Assembly: GCF_039555755.1 (NCBI RefSeq)
Contig: NZ_CP154631.1
Span: 4,030,001-4,094,000 of the forward strand
Source of the DNA: Pseudomonas sediminis
GTDB lineage: Bacteria; Pseudomonadota; Gammaproteobacteria; Pseudomonadales; Pseudomonadaceae
Length of the DNA: 64,000 nucleotides
Direction: 5' to 3'
Shown one piece after another: positions 34,939 through 42,635 of the stretch. Under the pieces are notes generated by a model that searched no databases, had not been told where the DNA came from, and saw only the letters and a program-made list of their open reading frames with translations. A program made the position numbers and the translations under genes. The stretch's first letter is position 1; every line of letters begins with the position of its first letter.

Positions 34939-35235
34939 GTGAGTGACGTTGAGACGGCTGAGATAGAACAGCTGATGGCTGGATTGGACGGCAAAATTGC
35001 CGAAGGGCATGCCGCCCAGAGTCGCGATGCTGCTTATGCCGTCTATGTGAAGCTCGCGTCGCTTCGTGAACAGCTCCCAGCCCAGCCTGATGTCAGTAAA
35101 ATCCTCACAGAAGTCGGGGTGGAGAAGGCCTTGGAGCAAGCCAGCCAGAAGGCCTGGCGACTCTATGAGGCCTTTTACCTCGAAGTGCAGTATGACTTGG
35201 AATGGGCGAGCAGCCGCAGCTACGAAGACGCTTAG
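34939..35235 (+). CDS. Hypothetical protein
   Basis: A 98-residue soluble, acidic, helical protein starting with GTG 34939. It reads VETAEIEQLMAGLDGKIAEG and ends with YDLEWASSRSYEDA. There is no signal peptide, membrane segment or Cys. It follows the CDF gene by 50 bp and may be co-transcribed. I do not recognise a family. Confidence 0.55.
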   Translation: MSDVETAEIEQLMAGLDGKIAEGHAAQSRDAAYAVYVKLASLREQLPAQPDVSKILTEVGVEKALEQASQKAWRLYEAFYLEVQYDLEWASSRSYEDA

Positions 35236-35327
35236 AAATTCTTCCTTGAAAGATGAGAAGCGGCGAATGGGCCACGGGTGATACCTGGCCTAAACGAATC
35301 CAACGCGCCATAAATGAGGTTTCCACT

Positions 35328-35846
35328 ATGCAGCATCGAACTACCAGATGGTTGTCTGCCGTTTTTATCGCTTTGGCGATGGCACCCTGCTTCGCTGCGA
35401 CGAACACACCCCCCAAAGTATTTGGCTGGGTGGAGGAAGGACTGATTCAGCCGGACAACATCTCCGTAAAAATCAAATTGGATACGGGGGCCTTGACCTC
35501 ATCGATGGATGCGAAGGACCTGGAAAGGTTTGAAAAGGACGGCGAGAAATGGGTCCGCTTCAACGTGGAAGTCAAAGACAGTGAGACCGGCAAGATGGCC
35601 AATTCATCATTTGAGCGCAGGGTCATTCGCAATGTGAAGGTGCGTGGTGCGGGCGGCGCTGAGAAAAGGCCAGTTGTAGTCATGCAAATGTGCATCGGGT
35701 CACGTATTTATAGTGAGGAGTTTTCGCTCAAGGATCGAGGCAAGATGAATTATCCAGTCCTTATCGGCCGCCGCACACTGGCGCGTATCGGTGCGGTTGA
35801 TGCCTCCCAGACATTCACCATGGAGCCGCGATGTGGCAAATCATGA
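35328..35846 (+). CDS. Retropepsin-like zinc protease family, exported
   Basis: A 172-residue protein with a signal peptide (about 1-22, ending CFA). It carries a domain of the family called ATP-dependent zinc protease (Pfam Zn_protease), which has an aspartic-protease-like fold. The motif KLDTGALTSSMDA contains the DTGA signature, and YPVLIGRRTL is also conserved. ATG 35328 follows GAGG; the upstream in-frame extension lacks a signal. It partly overlaps the translated region leading to the next gene. The activity in this family is not well established. Confidence 0.75.
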   Translation: MQHRTTRWLSAVFIALAMAPCFAATNTPPKVFGWVEEGLIQPDNISVKIKLDTGALTSSMDAKDLERFEKDGEKWVRFNVEVKDSETGKMANSSFERRVIRNVKVRGAGGAEKRPVVVMQMCIGSRIYSEEFSLKDRGKMNYPVLIGRRTLARIGAVDASQTFTMEPRCGKS

Positions 35847-35868
35847 CCCTGAGACGCAACCTCTTGTC

Positions 35869-36402
35869 ATGACTTTAGTTAGATTTGCTCTGCCATTGGT
35901 TTCGGTAGTCATAAGTTTATTGATCGCCTTCCAGACCTATGCAACTGACCTCAATGTGGAATGGCCAGAAGGCTGGAGTAGCTCGCGCCAGCCCGCTCTG
36001 CTGGATGCACAGGGACAGCCTACCGGCTCGCGCCAGAGAGCTGTATTACAGGACAAGGATGGCAACCAACTAGCGGCAATGGAGGTCACACGTCTAGCCG
36101 TGCCAAAAGAGCATGCCGTGAGCATCGAGAACGTTATCGCGACTATGCGCAAAGCGTTGCAGTTCCACTATGCCCAGCTCGGGCTCCTGGCGAACTGCAC
36201 CAAGCCGACTGAAACAGCACTTGGCGACCTGCGTGGTCTTCAAGTTATGTGCACCATGACTGCACGAGGTGAGACGGTACTTAAACACGCATTGGTCACT
36301 GCCGCAGGAGGGCAAGTAGCCTACTCACTGGAATACGCTGCAGTTCCCATAGCGTTCTCTGAGCATTTGCAAGAGTTCCTCCAGGTGCGCAAGTTACTCT
36401 GA
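35869..36402 (+). CDS. Exported DUF4946-like protein
   Basis: A 177-residue protein with a signal peptide (about 1-25, ending TYA). A globular domain follows, recalling DUF4946: DLNVEWPEGW, two Cys (LANCTKPTE and QVMCTMTARGE) and VAYSLEYAAVP. The start at 35869 is 22 bp after the preceding stop; GTG 35833 is an overlapping alternative. It is likely a periplasmic protein. Function unknown. Confidence 0.65.
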   Translation: MTLVRFALPLVSVVISLLIAFQTYATDLNVEWPEGWSSSRQPALLDAQGQPTGSRQRAVLQDKDGNQLAAMEVTRLAVPKEHAVSIENVIATMRKALQFHYAQLGLLANCTKPTETALGDLRGLQVMCTMTARGETVLKHALVTAAGGQVAYSLEYAAVPIAFSEHLQEFLQVRKLL

Positions 36403-36427
36403 TTTTCTGTGCCTGTGTCGCCACTCC

Positions 36428-37405
36428 TTAGGGAGAACTTGGCAGCTGAGTCAAAGAGCCTGCATCCAGGTTGAAAGGGATGACGGGCTTTGCAGCCAGA
36501 CCGCCAAATGAGACGGCGGGATCAATGTAGCGCATCGCCGACTTGATGTCCTTCCAGCCGACGTAGGTCATCAGGGCCTTGAGGTCCCAACCATTGGCCG
36601 TGGCCCAGGTGGCGAAGCCTCGGCGTAGCGAATGGCTGGTGTACAACTCGGCTGAGATACCGGCGCTTTGCAGGATTTGGCGCAACAAGCTGATCAGGCT
36701 GCCGGGATGCAGGGCCTCGCTGCCCAGATGCCCCCAACGATCCAGGCGACAGAACACTGCGCCGCGGGCGATGCCGGCGACACTGATCCAGTCGAGATAG
36801 GCCTGTACTGGGCACAGGCGTTTCAGGGCCGGTGCGTAATGGGTCGTGCCGAGGTTTTCCCGGTCACTCTTGCTCTGCGGCAGGAACAGGCTCATGCCAG
36901 CACCGGCTTCGGCCTGGATATGCTCGACCTGCAGTCGACAGAGTTCGTCACTGCGAAAACCCCGCCAGAAGCCGATTAATAGCAGCGCCGCATCACGCCG
37001 GCTGCGCCGCAGGCTTGCCAAATTGCCGGACTGCTGAGCTCGTTCGGCCTCCTGATTCAGCCAGTGAACCGCCTGTTCCAGGTGTTGCAACTGCAACGGT
37101 GCAGCTTGCTTGGCTTGTGCCGGATGCAAGGTGCGGATGCCTTTGAGCACCTGTCGCACCGTGGGCGTCTTGGTCGGATCAGGAAAGCCCTGGGTGATAT
37201 GCCACTGAGCCAAAGCAGCCAGGCGCTGTTTGAGCGTGTTGCTGCTTAGGGTGTCGGCGTAGTCCACCAGGTAGCGCACGATGCTATCGCTGGTGGCGGG
37301 TAGAAAGCCGCCCCAGCTCACTTCGAAGTGCTCGATGGCCGACTGATAACTGCGACGGGTGTTTTCCCGCGTACCGGCTTGCAGATAGCGCTCGACGTCT
37401 TTCAT
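36428..37405 (-). CDS. tnpS: Cointegrate-resolution tyrosine recombinase TnpS
   Basis: A 325-residue tyrosine recombinase that looks like TnpS of Tn4651-type Tn3-family transposons. It has a SAM-like N-terminal domain (TRENTRRSYQSAIEHFE). The full catalytic set is present: Arg in GFWRGFRSDEL, His and Arg in HSLRRGFATW, Trp in VGWKDI and the nucleophile Tyr in SAMRYIDP. TnpS and TnpT act at the res (rst) site between their divergent genes to resolve cointegrates. That geometry is exactly kept here. No tnpA transposase is present in the window, so the pair is either orphaned or serves an element outside. Confidence 0.85.
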   Translation of the reverse strand: MKDVERYLQAGTRENTRRSYQSAIEHFEVSWGGFLPATSDSIVRYLVDYADTLSSNTLKQRLAALAQWHITQGFPDPTKTPTVRQVLKGIRTLHPAQAKQAAPLQLQHLEQAVHWLNQEAERAQQSGNLASLRRSRRDAALLLIGFWRGFRSDELCRLQVEHIQAEAGAGMSLFLPQSKSDRENLGTTHYAPALKRLCPVQAYLDWISVAGIARGAVFCRLDRWGHLGSEALHPGSLISLLRQILQSAGISAELYTSHSLRRGFATWATANGWDLKALMTYVGWKDIKSAMRYIDPAVSFGGLAAKPVIPFNLDAGSLTQLPSSP

Positions 37406-37584
37406 CGCTCGAAATGCCCTTTGTGTACGGGAAAACGGCAGCTAAGCGGCCGTTTGTGCCAGTCTTATTGAATAACCCTCCATTATCTTATCTGATTTAT
37501 TCGCTTTGAACGCGCTTTACATCAATCAAAATTAGTATGTAAATACATGGTATGTAATCCACTACGAAATCGTAGGAGCAGACC
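37406..37584. other. Putative Tn4651-type resolution site between tnpS and tnpT
   Basis: The 179-bp gap between the divergent genes is A/T-rich. It has a doubled GTATGTAA (37535-37542 and 37550-37557) around a TGTAAATACA dyad near the tnpT start. In Tn4651 the recombination core lies in this gap. The exact core cannot be fixed by eye. Confidence 0.65.
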
Positions 37585-38583
37585 ATGGCCCGCGGCGGCA
37601 TCAACAAGGCACTGGTTCAGAAAGCGCGACAGGCGATCCTGGCGCGAGGCGAGAACCCGAGCATCGACGCGGTACGGGTTGAACTGGGCAATACCGGCTC
37701 GAAAACCACCATTCACCGCTACCTGAAAGAGCTCGAAGACGCCGAGCGCGGCCGGGATGCGGGCTCAATCCCGCTCAGCGAACAGTTGGCCAACCTGGTC
37801 GGCCAACTGGCAGATCAGCTAGAGGAGGATGCGCAGGCCACCGTGGCCCAGGAGCGCGAACATCTGGCACGCGAACGGCTCGATTTCCAGAACCAGGCTC
37901 GGCTGGCCGAAGGCCGAATCCAGCAGTTGGAAAGCCTGAGCAGCGGGCTCACGGAACAGCTCCGGACTGCCCAGCAAGCACTACAGCAGGAGCAGCAGCA
38001 ACGCCAACAGGCCCAGATCGAGAATGCCCGCTTGCTGCAGGCCAACCGCGACCTGGAGGAGCGCCTGCAGGACCGCGATGGGCAGATTCGCTCGCTGGAG
38101 GAAAAGCATCAGCACGCACGCGACGCCTTGGAGCACTATCGCCAGGCCAGCAAGGAGCAGCGCGAGCAGGAACAACGTCGACACGAGACGCAGGTACAGC
38201 AGCTGCAATTGGAACTGCGGCAATTGCAGCAGACCTTGATAATCAAGCAGGACGAGCTGACCCAATTGAACCGCGACAATGCGCGTCTGCTAGCTGAGGC
38301 GCGGCAACTGCAAAAAGAGCAACATGCGCAGCAACAGCTACTGGCGCAGAAAACTCAGGCCCTGGATGCCTCGCAGAACGCGCTGGCCGGTGCCGAGCGC
38401 TCGAATGAAACCCTGGAACAGCGTTGTTGCACATTGCAGGAGGAGGTATCCCGGCTGGGCACAGCCTCTGTGATCCAGACGCAGCAGGCGCAGGGCCTGC
38501 AGGAGCGCCTGATCGAAGCCAATGCACAGTTGAAGCTACTCGGGGCGCCGCTTGCGAACAGCGATAGCGCACCGAGCACATGA
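37585..38583 (+). CDS. tnpT: Cointegrate-resolution accessory protein TnpT (KfrA-like)
   Basis: A 332-residue protein with a KfrA-type N-terminal DNA-binding domain (VQKARQAILARGENPSIDAVRVEL, GSKTTIHRYLKELE). A Gln/Glu-rich coiled coil follows over about residues 75-320. Length, divergent position and composition match TnpT, the partner of TnpS in Tn4651. TnpT binds the resolution site and is thought to hold the two partner sites together. Intact. Confidence 0.85.
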   Translation: MARGGINKALVQKARQAILARGENPSIDAVRVELGNTGSKTTIHRYLKELEDAERGRDAGSIPLSEQLANLVGQLADQLEEDAQATVAQEREHLARERLDFQNQARLAEGRIQQLESLSSGLTEQLRTAQQALQQEQQQRQQAQIENARLLQANRDLEERLQDRDGQIRSLEEKHQHARDALEHYRQASKEQREQEQRRHETQVQQLQLELRQLQQTLIIKQDELTQLNRDNARLLAEARQLQKEQHAQQQLLAQKTQALDASQNALAGAERSNETLEQRCCTLQEEVSRLGTASVIQTQQAQGLQERLIEANAQLKLLGAPLANSDSAPST

Positions 38584-38621
38584 ACCGGCACACTGAGTCC
38601 ATGTGCTGAGTGGAGGTGAAG

Positions 38622-39128
38622 ATGACACTACTTGAGACTGCCAATGAGGGGGCCGCCGAACCTGTCCGTTTGACTACACCGCTAGACCAGGCCATTGGTA
38701 ATCTGTTCGCCCGGGCCTTGCCGCTACTGGATGGCAACCCACCAGGCTCGCTCAAGGTCTTCGTCTTCGGCGGCTGCGCGGTGCACCTGCTCACCCATGC
38801 GCGTGGTAGTGCGGACATCGATGCGGAGATCGAGGCTGCCCGCGTGCTGCGCAAGGACGAGATCATGGCCGTCTACACACCGCCAGAGGGTTATGAGGAC
38901 AGAGACGGCCGCGACTTGCAGGTTTATCTGGATCAGAACTACACCAATGCCCTCGGGCCACTGCACGAGGACTACCGCGAGCGCGCCATCCCCATGGAGG
39001 GTTTCGAGGGTGAGCAGCCGCTGCATATCTTCGTTGCCGCCGGCGTGGATCTAGCAATATCCAAACTCGGCCGCTTTACGGAAAACGATCAATTTGATAT
39101 CCAACAGCTCATCGAATGTGTCGAATAG
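38622..39128 (+). CDS. Nucleotidyltransferase-like (DUF6036-type) protein, possibly truncated
   Basis: A 168-residue protein with a nucleotidyltransferase-like region: [26 protein letters not shown], then [19 protein letters not shown]. Such passenger genes occur beside the tnpS/tnpT modules and in toxin-antitoxin settings. ATG 38622 follows TGGAGGTGAAG. The end after LIECVE may be an early stop, because similar-looking codons continue in frame for eight residues before a second stop. Function as a toxin is inferred only. Confidence 0.62.
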   Translation: MTLLETANEGAAEPVRLTTPLDQAIGNLFARALPLLDGNPPGSLKVFVFGGCAVHLLTHARGSADIDAEIEAARVLRKDEIMAVYTPPEGYEDRDGRDLQVYLDQNYTNALGPLHEDYRERAIPMEGFEGEQPLHIFVAAGVDLAISKLGRFTENDQFDIQQLIECVE

Positions 39129-39269
39129 CGATTGGCAGGTCTTGAAATCGCATAGATCCAAGCTTCCTCCATGGATGGCTGAAGCGATTGGGCGCGAAGC
39201 AGTCTTTGCTGAGAAGGGATTCTAATATTCGTTTAAATACAATAATTTAGAGAACGAATGTCCTAATTT

Positions 39270-39539
39270 TTGCCTTATCTCGGCATGACCCCTCGCTTGG
39301 CTCGCGTAGCCGCCGGCGACGCTATCGCGGGAATCTCTCTCGTGCCGGTCTCGGCACATGACGTCGTTGGTGGCCATGCTCTGCTGATCGGGGCTGGCGG
39401 TGTGTTGCTTAACCAAGATGGCGTGCCAGTGATTTACGACTCAGAGGCCCGGATGAAAAGAGTGTCGCTACGTTGCTTCGGTGGAGCACCCAGTGCGTGT
39501 AGCGCGTTAGCCCATAGAGATTGGGGAAAGCTCTTTTGA
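39270..39539 (+). pseudogene. Inositol-monophosphatase-family C-terminal fragment
   Basis: About 85 residues match the end of an inositol monophosphatase-like enzyme: ARVAAGDAIAGISLVPVSAHD, then GGHALLIGAGGVLLNQDG and RCFGGAPSACSALAHRDW. The N-terminal two thirds, with the metal-binding acidic residues, are absent. There is no plausible start. It is a remnant left by recombination next to the tnpS/tnpT module. Confidence 0.7.
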
Positions 39540-39691
39540 AGGCTCGGCGGAACGATGCTTACTGGTGAATATGCGTATTTTTTTGCACCTTTACCAATGA
39601 CCGCTTAAGGCCTCTAGAATGGGCACTTCAGAGATGGCAGATGTGCTGTTTTGCAGATTTATTTGCAGATTTCGACGGGCAGCAGACCCCT

Positions 39692-40954
39692 TTAGCTGTC
39701 ACTCTCTTCACCGGGTACCGTGGCGGTGTAGCGTGCTATATCACGTATCCGAAGAGCGGCTTGTAACTCAAAAGTATTGAGGTTCGGTGAGGCAAGCCTG
39801 GCAGAGGTGTTGCGGATCCACTGGAGCGATGCCGATCGCAACTGATCAACCTCCATTTCACTCCACCCGTCCTGCCGCATTCGAACAAGGGCCAAATCAA
39901 ACACCGGCTGGAGGAGTCCGCGGATGTGGTGGTCGGACAATCCTGGTCGCCCTCCCAGGGTACATAGCAGAGGTACGGCCTCGTCGTCGGAGGGCAGGGG
40001 AGGTAGGTTTAAAATGCGCCGGTAACGTGCAAGGTAAACATCCAGGTACTGCTGCGGCGCACGAACTCTGTCTACCAACCGGGCGCCTTTACGCAGATAG
40101 AGCCACCAGAGACCAGCAGCGTCCCTGCGAAAATCCTTCATCGCCAGAGCGTCGCGCCCTTTGCCTGATAAATCGGATACGTTCAGGTACATGGCGTAAA
40201 CGGTGGCGAGGATGAACAGCGTCCGCTCATGTCGGACGTCTTCTGAAGCCATACCAGCTGCTGTATCAATCACGTATAGCCATTGATCCTTGCTTAGCGA
40301 ACGCGCTCCATTGCTCCCTGGAATACGTCTTCCCCGTGAAGGAAGGCGGTTAGAGTCGAATGGGTTGACCTCGGTTAGATCCTCACCAACGGCATAGACA
40401 AAGAGGCATTTGCATACAGATATGCACTTATTAAGGGTCGCCTGAGATAGGCCCAATGGTGGGCCGGATAGCGGAGGAGGGGTGCATCCTGAGGAGGTAG
40501 ATCGATCGCTTTTGGGATTGTGCCAATTGAAAGGCCGCCAGTCGGCATTGACCATGTAGCTGTCTGACTCATGCGCCATCCGACTGCCAATGCGAGTGAA
40601 CCTGTCCCTTACAACCGGCCCAACCCAGCTGCTCGGCGGCTTAAGGCAGAATGCTACGAAGCTCTCGCTATCCGAGTGGTTGAGCTCTAGGAGCGGCTTC
40701 TGGGCCTCCAGGAGCGACCAAAGGAGTAAGCGCTCTGCATGAGTGCGGTAGCTGTTGAATGTTGTCTCGTTATCGCTGCAGGTTTTTAGGAAAGCACGTA
40801 CTGCAACGTATCCCTCCTTGGCGCGAAACGCCGCTGGAAACCCTTCCAGAAATGCGCGCACCTCAGGTAGCTCATATCGCAGCTCTGGGGATTGAAACTC
40901 GAGCTTTTTGAAGCGAGTAAGCACCTCAAAAAGAGGTTGTGGCGCGATCTTCAT
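39692..40954 (-). CDS. Tyrosine-recombinase-like integrase 1, degenerate
   Basis: A 420-residue protein related to the one at 42636. Shared stretches include FNSYRTHAERLLLWS, FCLKPPSSWVG, LPPLPSDDEAVPLL and GGRPGLSDHHIRGL. The first catalytic Arg position (YLRAADL in the paralogue) reads YLNVSDL here, and the HxxR box reads LQWIRNTSARL without His. Arg is kept and a Tyr is present in RDIARYTA. It may be inactive or an accessory recombinase. It begins 11 bp from the IS3 left end, so its promoter may have been lost. Confidence 0.72.
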   Translation of the reverse strand: MKIAPQPLFEVLTRFKKLEFQSPELRYELPEVRAFLEGFPAAFRAKEGYVAVRAFLKTCSDNETTFNSYRTHAERLLLWSLLEAQKPLLELNHSDSESFVAFCLKPPSSWVGPVVRDRFTRIGSRMAHESDSYMVNADWRPFNWHNPKSDRSTSSGCTPPPLSGPPLGLSQATLNKCISVCKCLFVYAVGEDLTEVNPFDSNRLPSRGRRIPGSNGARSLSKDQWLYVIDTAAGMASEDVRHERTLFILATVYAMYLNVSDLSGKGRDALAMKDFRRDAAGLWWLYLRKGARLVDRVRAPQQYLDVYLARYRRILNLPPLPSDDEAVPLLCTLGGRPGLSDHHIRGLLQPVFDLALVRMRQDGWSEMEVDQLRSASLQWIRNTSARLASPNLNTFELQAALRIRDIARYTATVPGEESDS

Positions 40955-40969
40955 GACGTTGATCGGGTT

Positions 40970-41830
40970 CTACCCCATTTCCACGGACGGCTTGAAAAGG
41001 GCTGAAAACTTCAGATCTTGCCGGGCGACTCTACGACGCATACGTGGGTTATGAAACCGCTCGATGTAATCGAATAAATCCGCCCGGGCCTCATCGCGAG
41101 TCCGATACGACTGGTGAGCAACACGCTCCCGTTTGAGCTGACCGAAGAAGCCCTCACAGGCGGCGTTGTCGCCGCAATGACCGACGGCACTCATGCTGCA
41201 GATCAGCGTGTTGCGATTCAAAAAGCGCTGATAGTCCGCACTGGTGAATTGGCTACCGCGATCCGAATGCAGGATCACTGACCAGTCACCTTGGCGCTGC
41301 CAGATCGCCATCTCCACCGCTCGAATCACCATCAGCCGATCTTGGCGGTGGTGCATCGACCAACCGATCACCAGCTTGCTGTACAAGTCGAGCACCACGC
41401 ATAGGAAGAGTTTGCCTTCCAGTGTGGCTATTTCCGTGATGTCCGTGACCCACTTGCGCTCCGGCTCCTGCGCAGTGAAATCGCGCTCCAGCAGATTTTT
41501 CACACCTGCTGGACGGCCGCTGGCGGCTCTTCCAAACCCACGCCTCTTCCGGCGTGGCCAGCCTTGAATTCGCTCAGCCGCCATCAGGCGAGCAACGCGG
41601 TTCAGGCTCACAGTTTCGCCCTCGTCGAGCAGATCCTCGTGCATACGTGGCGCTCCGATCACACCACGACTGTCCTCGTGAATCTCTCGAATGCGCTTCA
41701 CCAAGCGCGCATTCTCTCGAGCGCGGGGGCTTGGATCACGATCCTGCCAGGCGTAATAGCCACTGGCAGAAACCTTAAGGCAACGGCACATCAGGCGTAC
41801 CGGGTACTCGTTGCGGCAGCGCTGGATCAC
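40970..41830 (-). CDS. IS3-family transposase OrfB
   Basis: A 286-residue catalytic half of the transposase with an HTH_21 region ([29 protein letters not shown]) and an rve integrase core. The DDE residues are Asp in [10 protein letters not shown], Asp in [12 protein letters not shown] and Glu in [14 protein letters not shown]. The GTG at 41830 is the formal start, but the main product should be an OrfAB fusion made by -1 frameshifting at 41878-41884. The reading frame upstream of the GTG is open back to that site. Confidence 0.9.
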   Translation of the reverse strand: MIQRCRNEYPVRLMCRCLKVSASGYYAWQDRDPSPRARENARLVKRIREIHEDSRGVIGAPRMHEDLLDEGETVSLNRVARLMAAERIQGWPRRKRRGFGRAASGRPAGVKNLLERDFTAQEPERKWVTDITEIATLEGKLFLCVVLDLYSKLVIGWSMHHRQDRLMVIRAVEMAIWQRQGDWSVILHSDRGSQFTSADYQRFLNRNTLICSMSAVGHCGDNAACEGFFGQLKRERVAHQSYRTRDEARADLFDYIERFHNPRMRRRVARQDLKFSALFKPSVEMG

Positions 41831-42129
41831 CGTGTACCGCTCGATGACTCCCTGGCAAAGTACGCTGCCGCGTCTCTTAAAAAATCACGTTCCTTGGTCA
41901 CTCGGGCCAGCTCGCGCTTGAGGCGGGCAAGCTCCTCATCCCGCGGACTTCCCGTTCCTGGGAAGGCTTTCTCCATACCCGGTTGTGCTTCCCGAACCCA
42001 GCGGTTTAGCAAGCTCGGGGCCACTCCAATCTCTTGGGCAATTTGGCGGCAACTGGTCTCTGAACGACGAGCCAGTTCAACGGCTTCCCGCTTGAATTCG
42101 GGACTGTATTTCTTGCGTTTCATGAACAC
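41827..42129 (-). CDS. IS3-family OrfA
   Basis: A 100-residue DNA-binding subunit with a helix-turn-helix ([33 protein letters not shown]) and a leucine-zipper part ([21 protein letters not shown]). It overlaps orfB by 4 bp at its stop. The start at 42129 lies 56 bp inside the element end. Confidence 0.9.
   Translation of the reverse strand: MFMKRKKYSPEFKREAVELARRSETSCRQIAQEIGVAPSLLNRWVREAQPGMEKAFPGTGSPRDEELARLKRELARVTKERDFLRDAAAYFARESSSGTR
41878..41884 (-). other. Probable programmed -1 frameshift site, TTTTTTA
   Basis: On the minus strand, GAT TTT TTA AGA in orfA gives a slippery T6A. A -1 slip here joins orfA to the open orfB frame ahead of GTG 41830, yielding OrfAB. The site lies within the DFLRD codons of orfA. 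Confidence 0.68.
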
Positions 42130-42296
42130 TCCTTCTGCTCAATATGAGCTTACTCGAAAGTGTCCGTGTTAACGGGGTAGAACCCATCCCGGCTCTAAGC
42201 CCTAAGAGCCATCGGCGTGCGTACCCGAGCGCGACGTGCGTTGTACTCATTCAGGCTAGTACCGGGTGCTTAGGGGATCAACTGATCGAGAGATGC

Positions 42297-42526
42297 GTGA
42301 CCGAATCGAATGGACGCTCCGGTGAACTGAAGATTAGAAACGGCGAAGCACGTGAACCAAAGATTCGAAATGGAACGGCAATCCATGAACTGAAGATTAG
42401 AAATCGGATTTTTTCGTGAACCAAAGATTGGAAACGGGAGGGCACAGAGTGAACCGAAGGTTAGAAACGGAGAGCTCAATCCCGTTTCGAATCTGTAGTT
42501 ACCAGAAATTCGAATCTTTAGTTCAG
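42297..42526 (+). repeat. Array of 22-bp repeats: five direct and two inverted
   Basis: The consensus is GTGAACYRAAGATTMGAAAC followed by GG. Direct copies lie at 42322-42343, 42352-42373, 42385-42407 (one extra base), 42416-42437 and 42449-42470. Start-to-start steps are 30-33 bp. Inverted copies lie at 42481-42502 and 42505-42526. A degenerate copy may lie at 42297-42313. The spacers of 8-11 bp are unrelated in sequence. The array lies between IS3 and the integrase at 42636. It looks like a multi-site protein-binding region (recombinase, transposase end or iteron), not a CRISPR. Confidence 0.85.
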
Positions 42527-42549
42527 ATCACTGTAGATGCGCCTAAATA

Positions 42550-42612
42550 GGTACTTTCCGGCCAGTATAGAGTAATATCCGGGTCTGGTGATTATCGGAT
42601 ATTACAAGTACC
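42550..42612. repeat. Nested inverted repeat downstream of the array
   Basis: An outer pair GGTACTT (42550-42556) and AAGTACC (42606-42612) encloses an inner 9-bp pair TAATATCCG (42573-42581) and CGGATATTA (42596-42604). It lies 24 bp beyond the stop of integrase 2. It could be a crossover site for that enzyme or a terminator stem; no T run follows. Confidence 0.7.
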
Positions 42613-42635
42613 TTGACCGCAAGCTGGTCGTTACT

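Larger units (their letters stand above)
40965..42185 (-). mobile_element. Intact IS3-family insertion sequence with ATC target duplication
   Basis: Terminal inverted repeats GGGTTCTACCCCATTTCCAC (left) and GGGTTCTACCCCGTTAACAC (right, reversed) bound a 1221-bp element. It encodes orfA and orfB on the minus strand. The 3-bp direct repeat ATC flanks it (40962-40964 and 42186-42188), as IS3 elements make. It split the region between integrase 1 and the repeat array and may be a recent insertion. Confidence 0.9.

Noticed and set aside
42297-42526. CRISPR array
   Set aside because: Repeats are 22 bp but the spacers are only 8-11 bp, two copies are inverted, and no cas genes are present.
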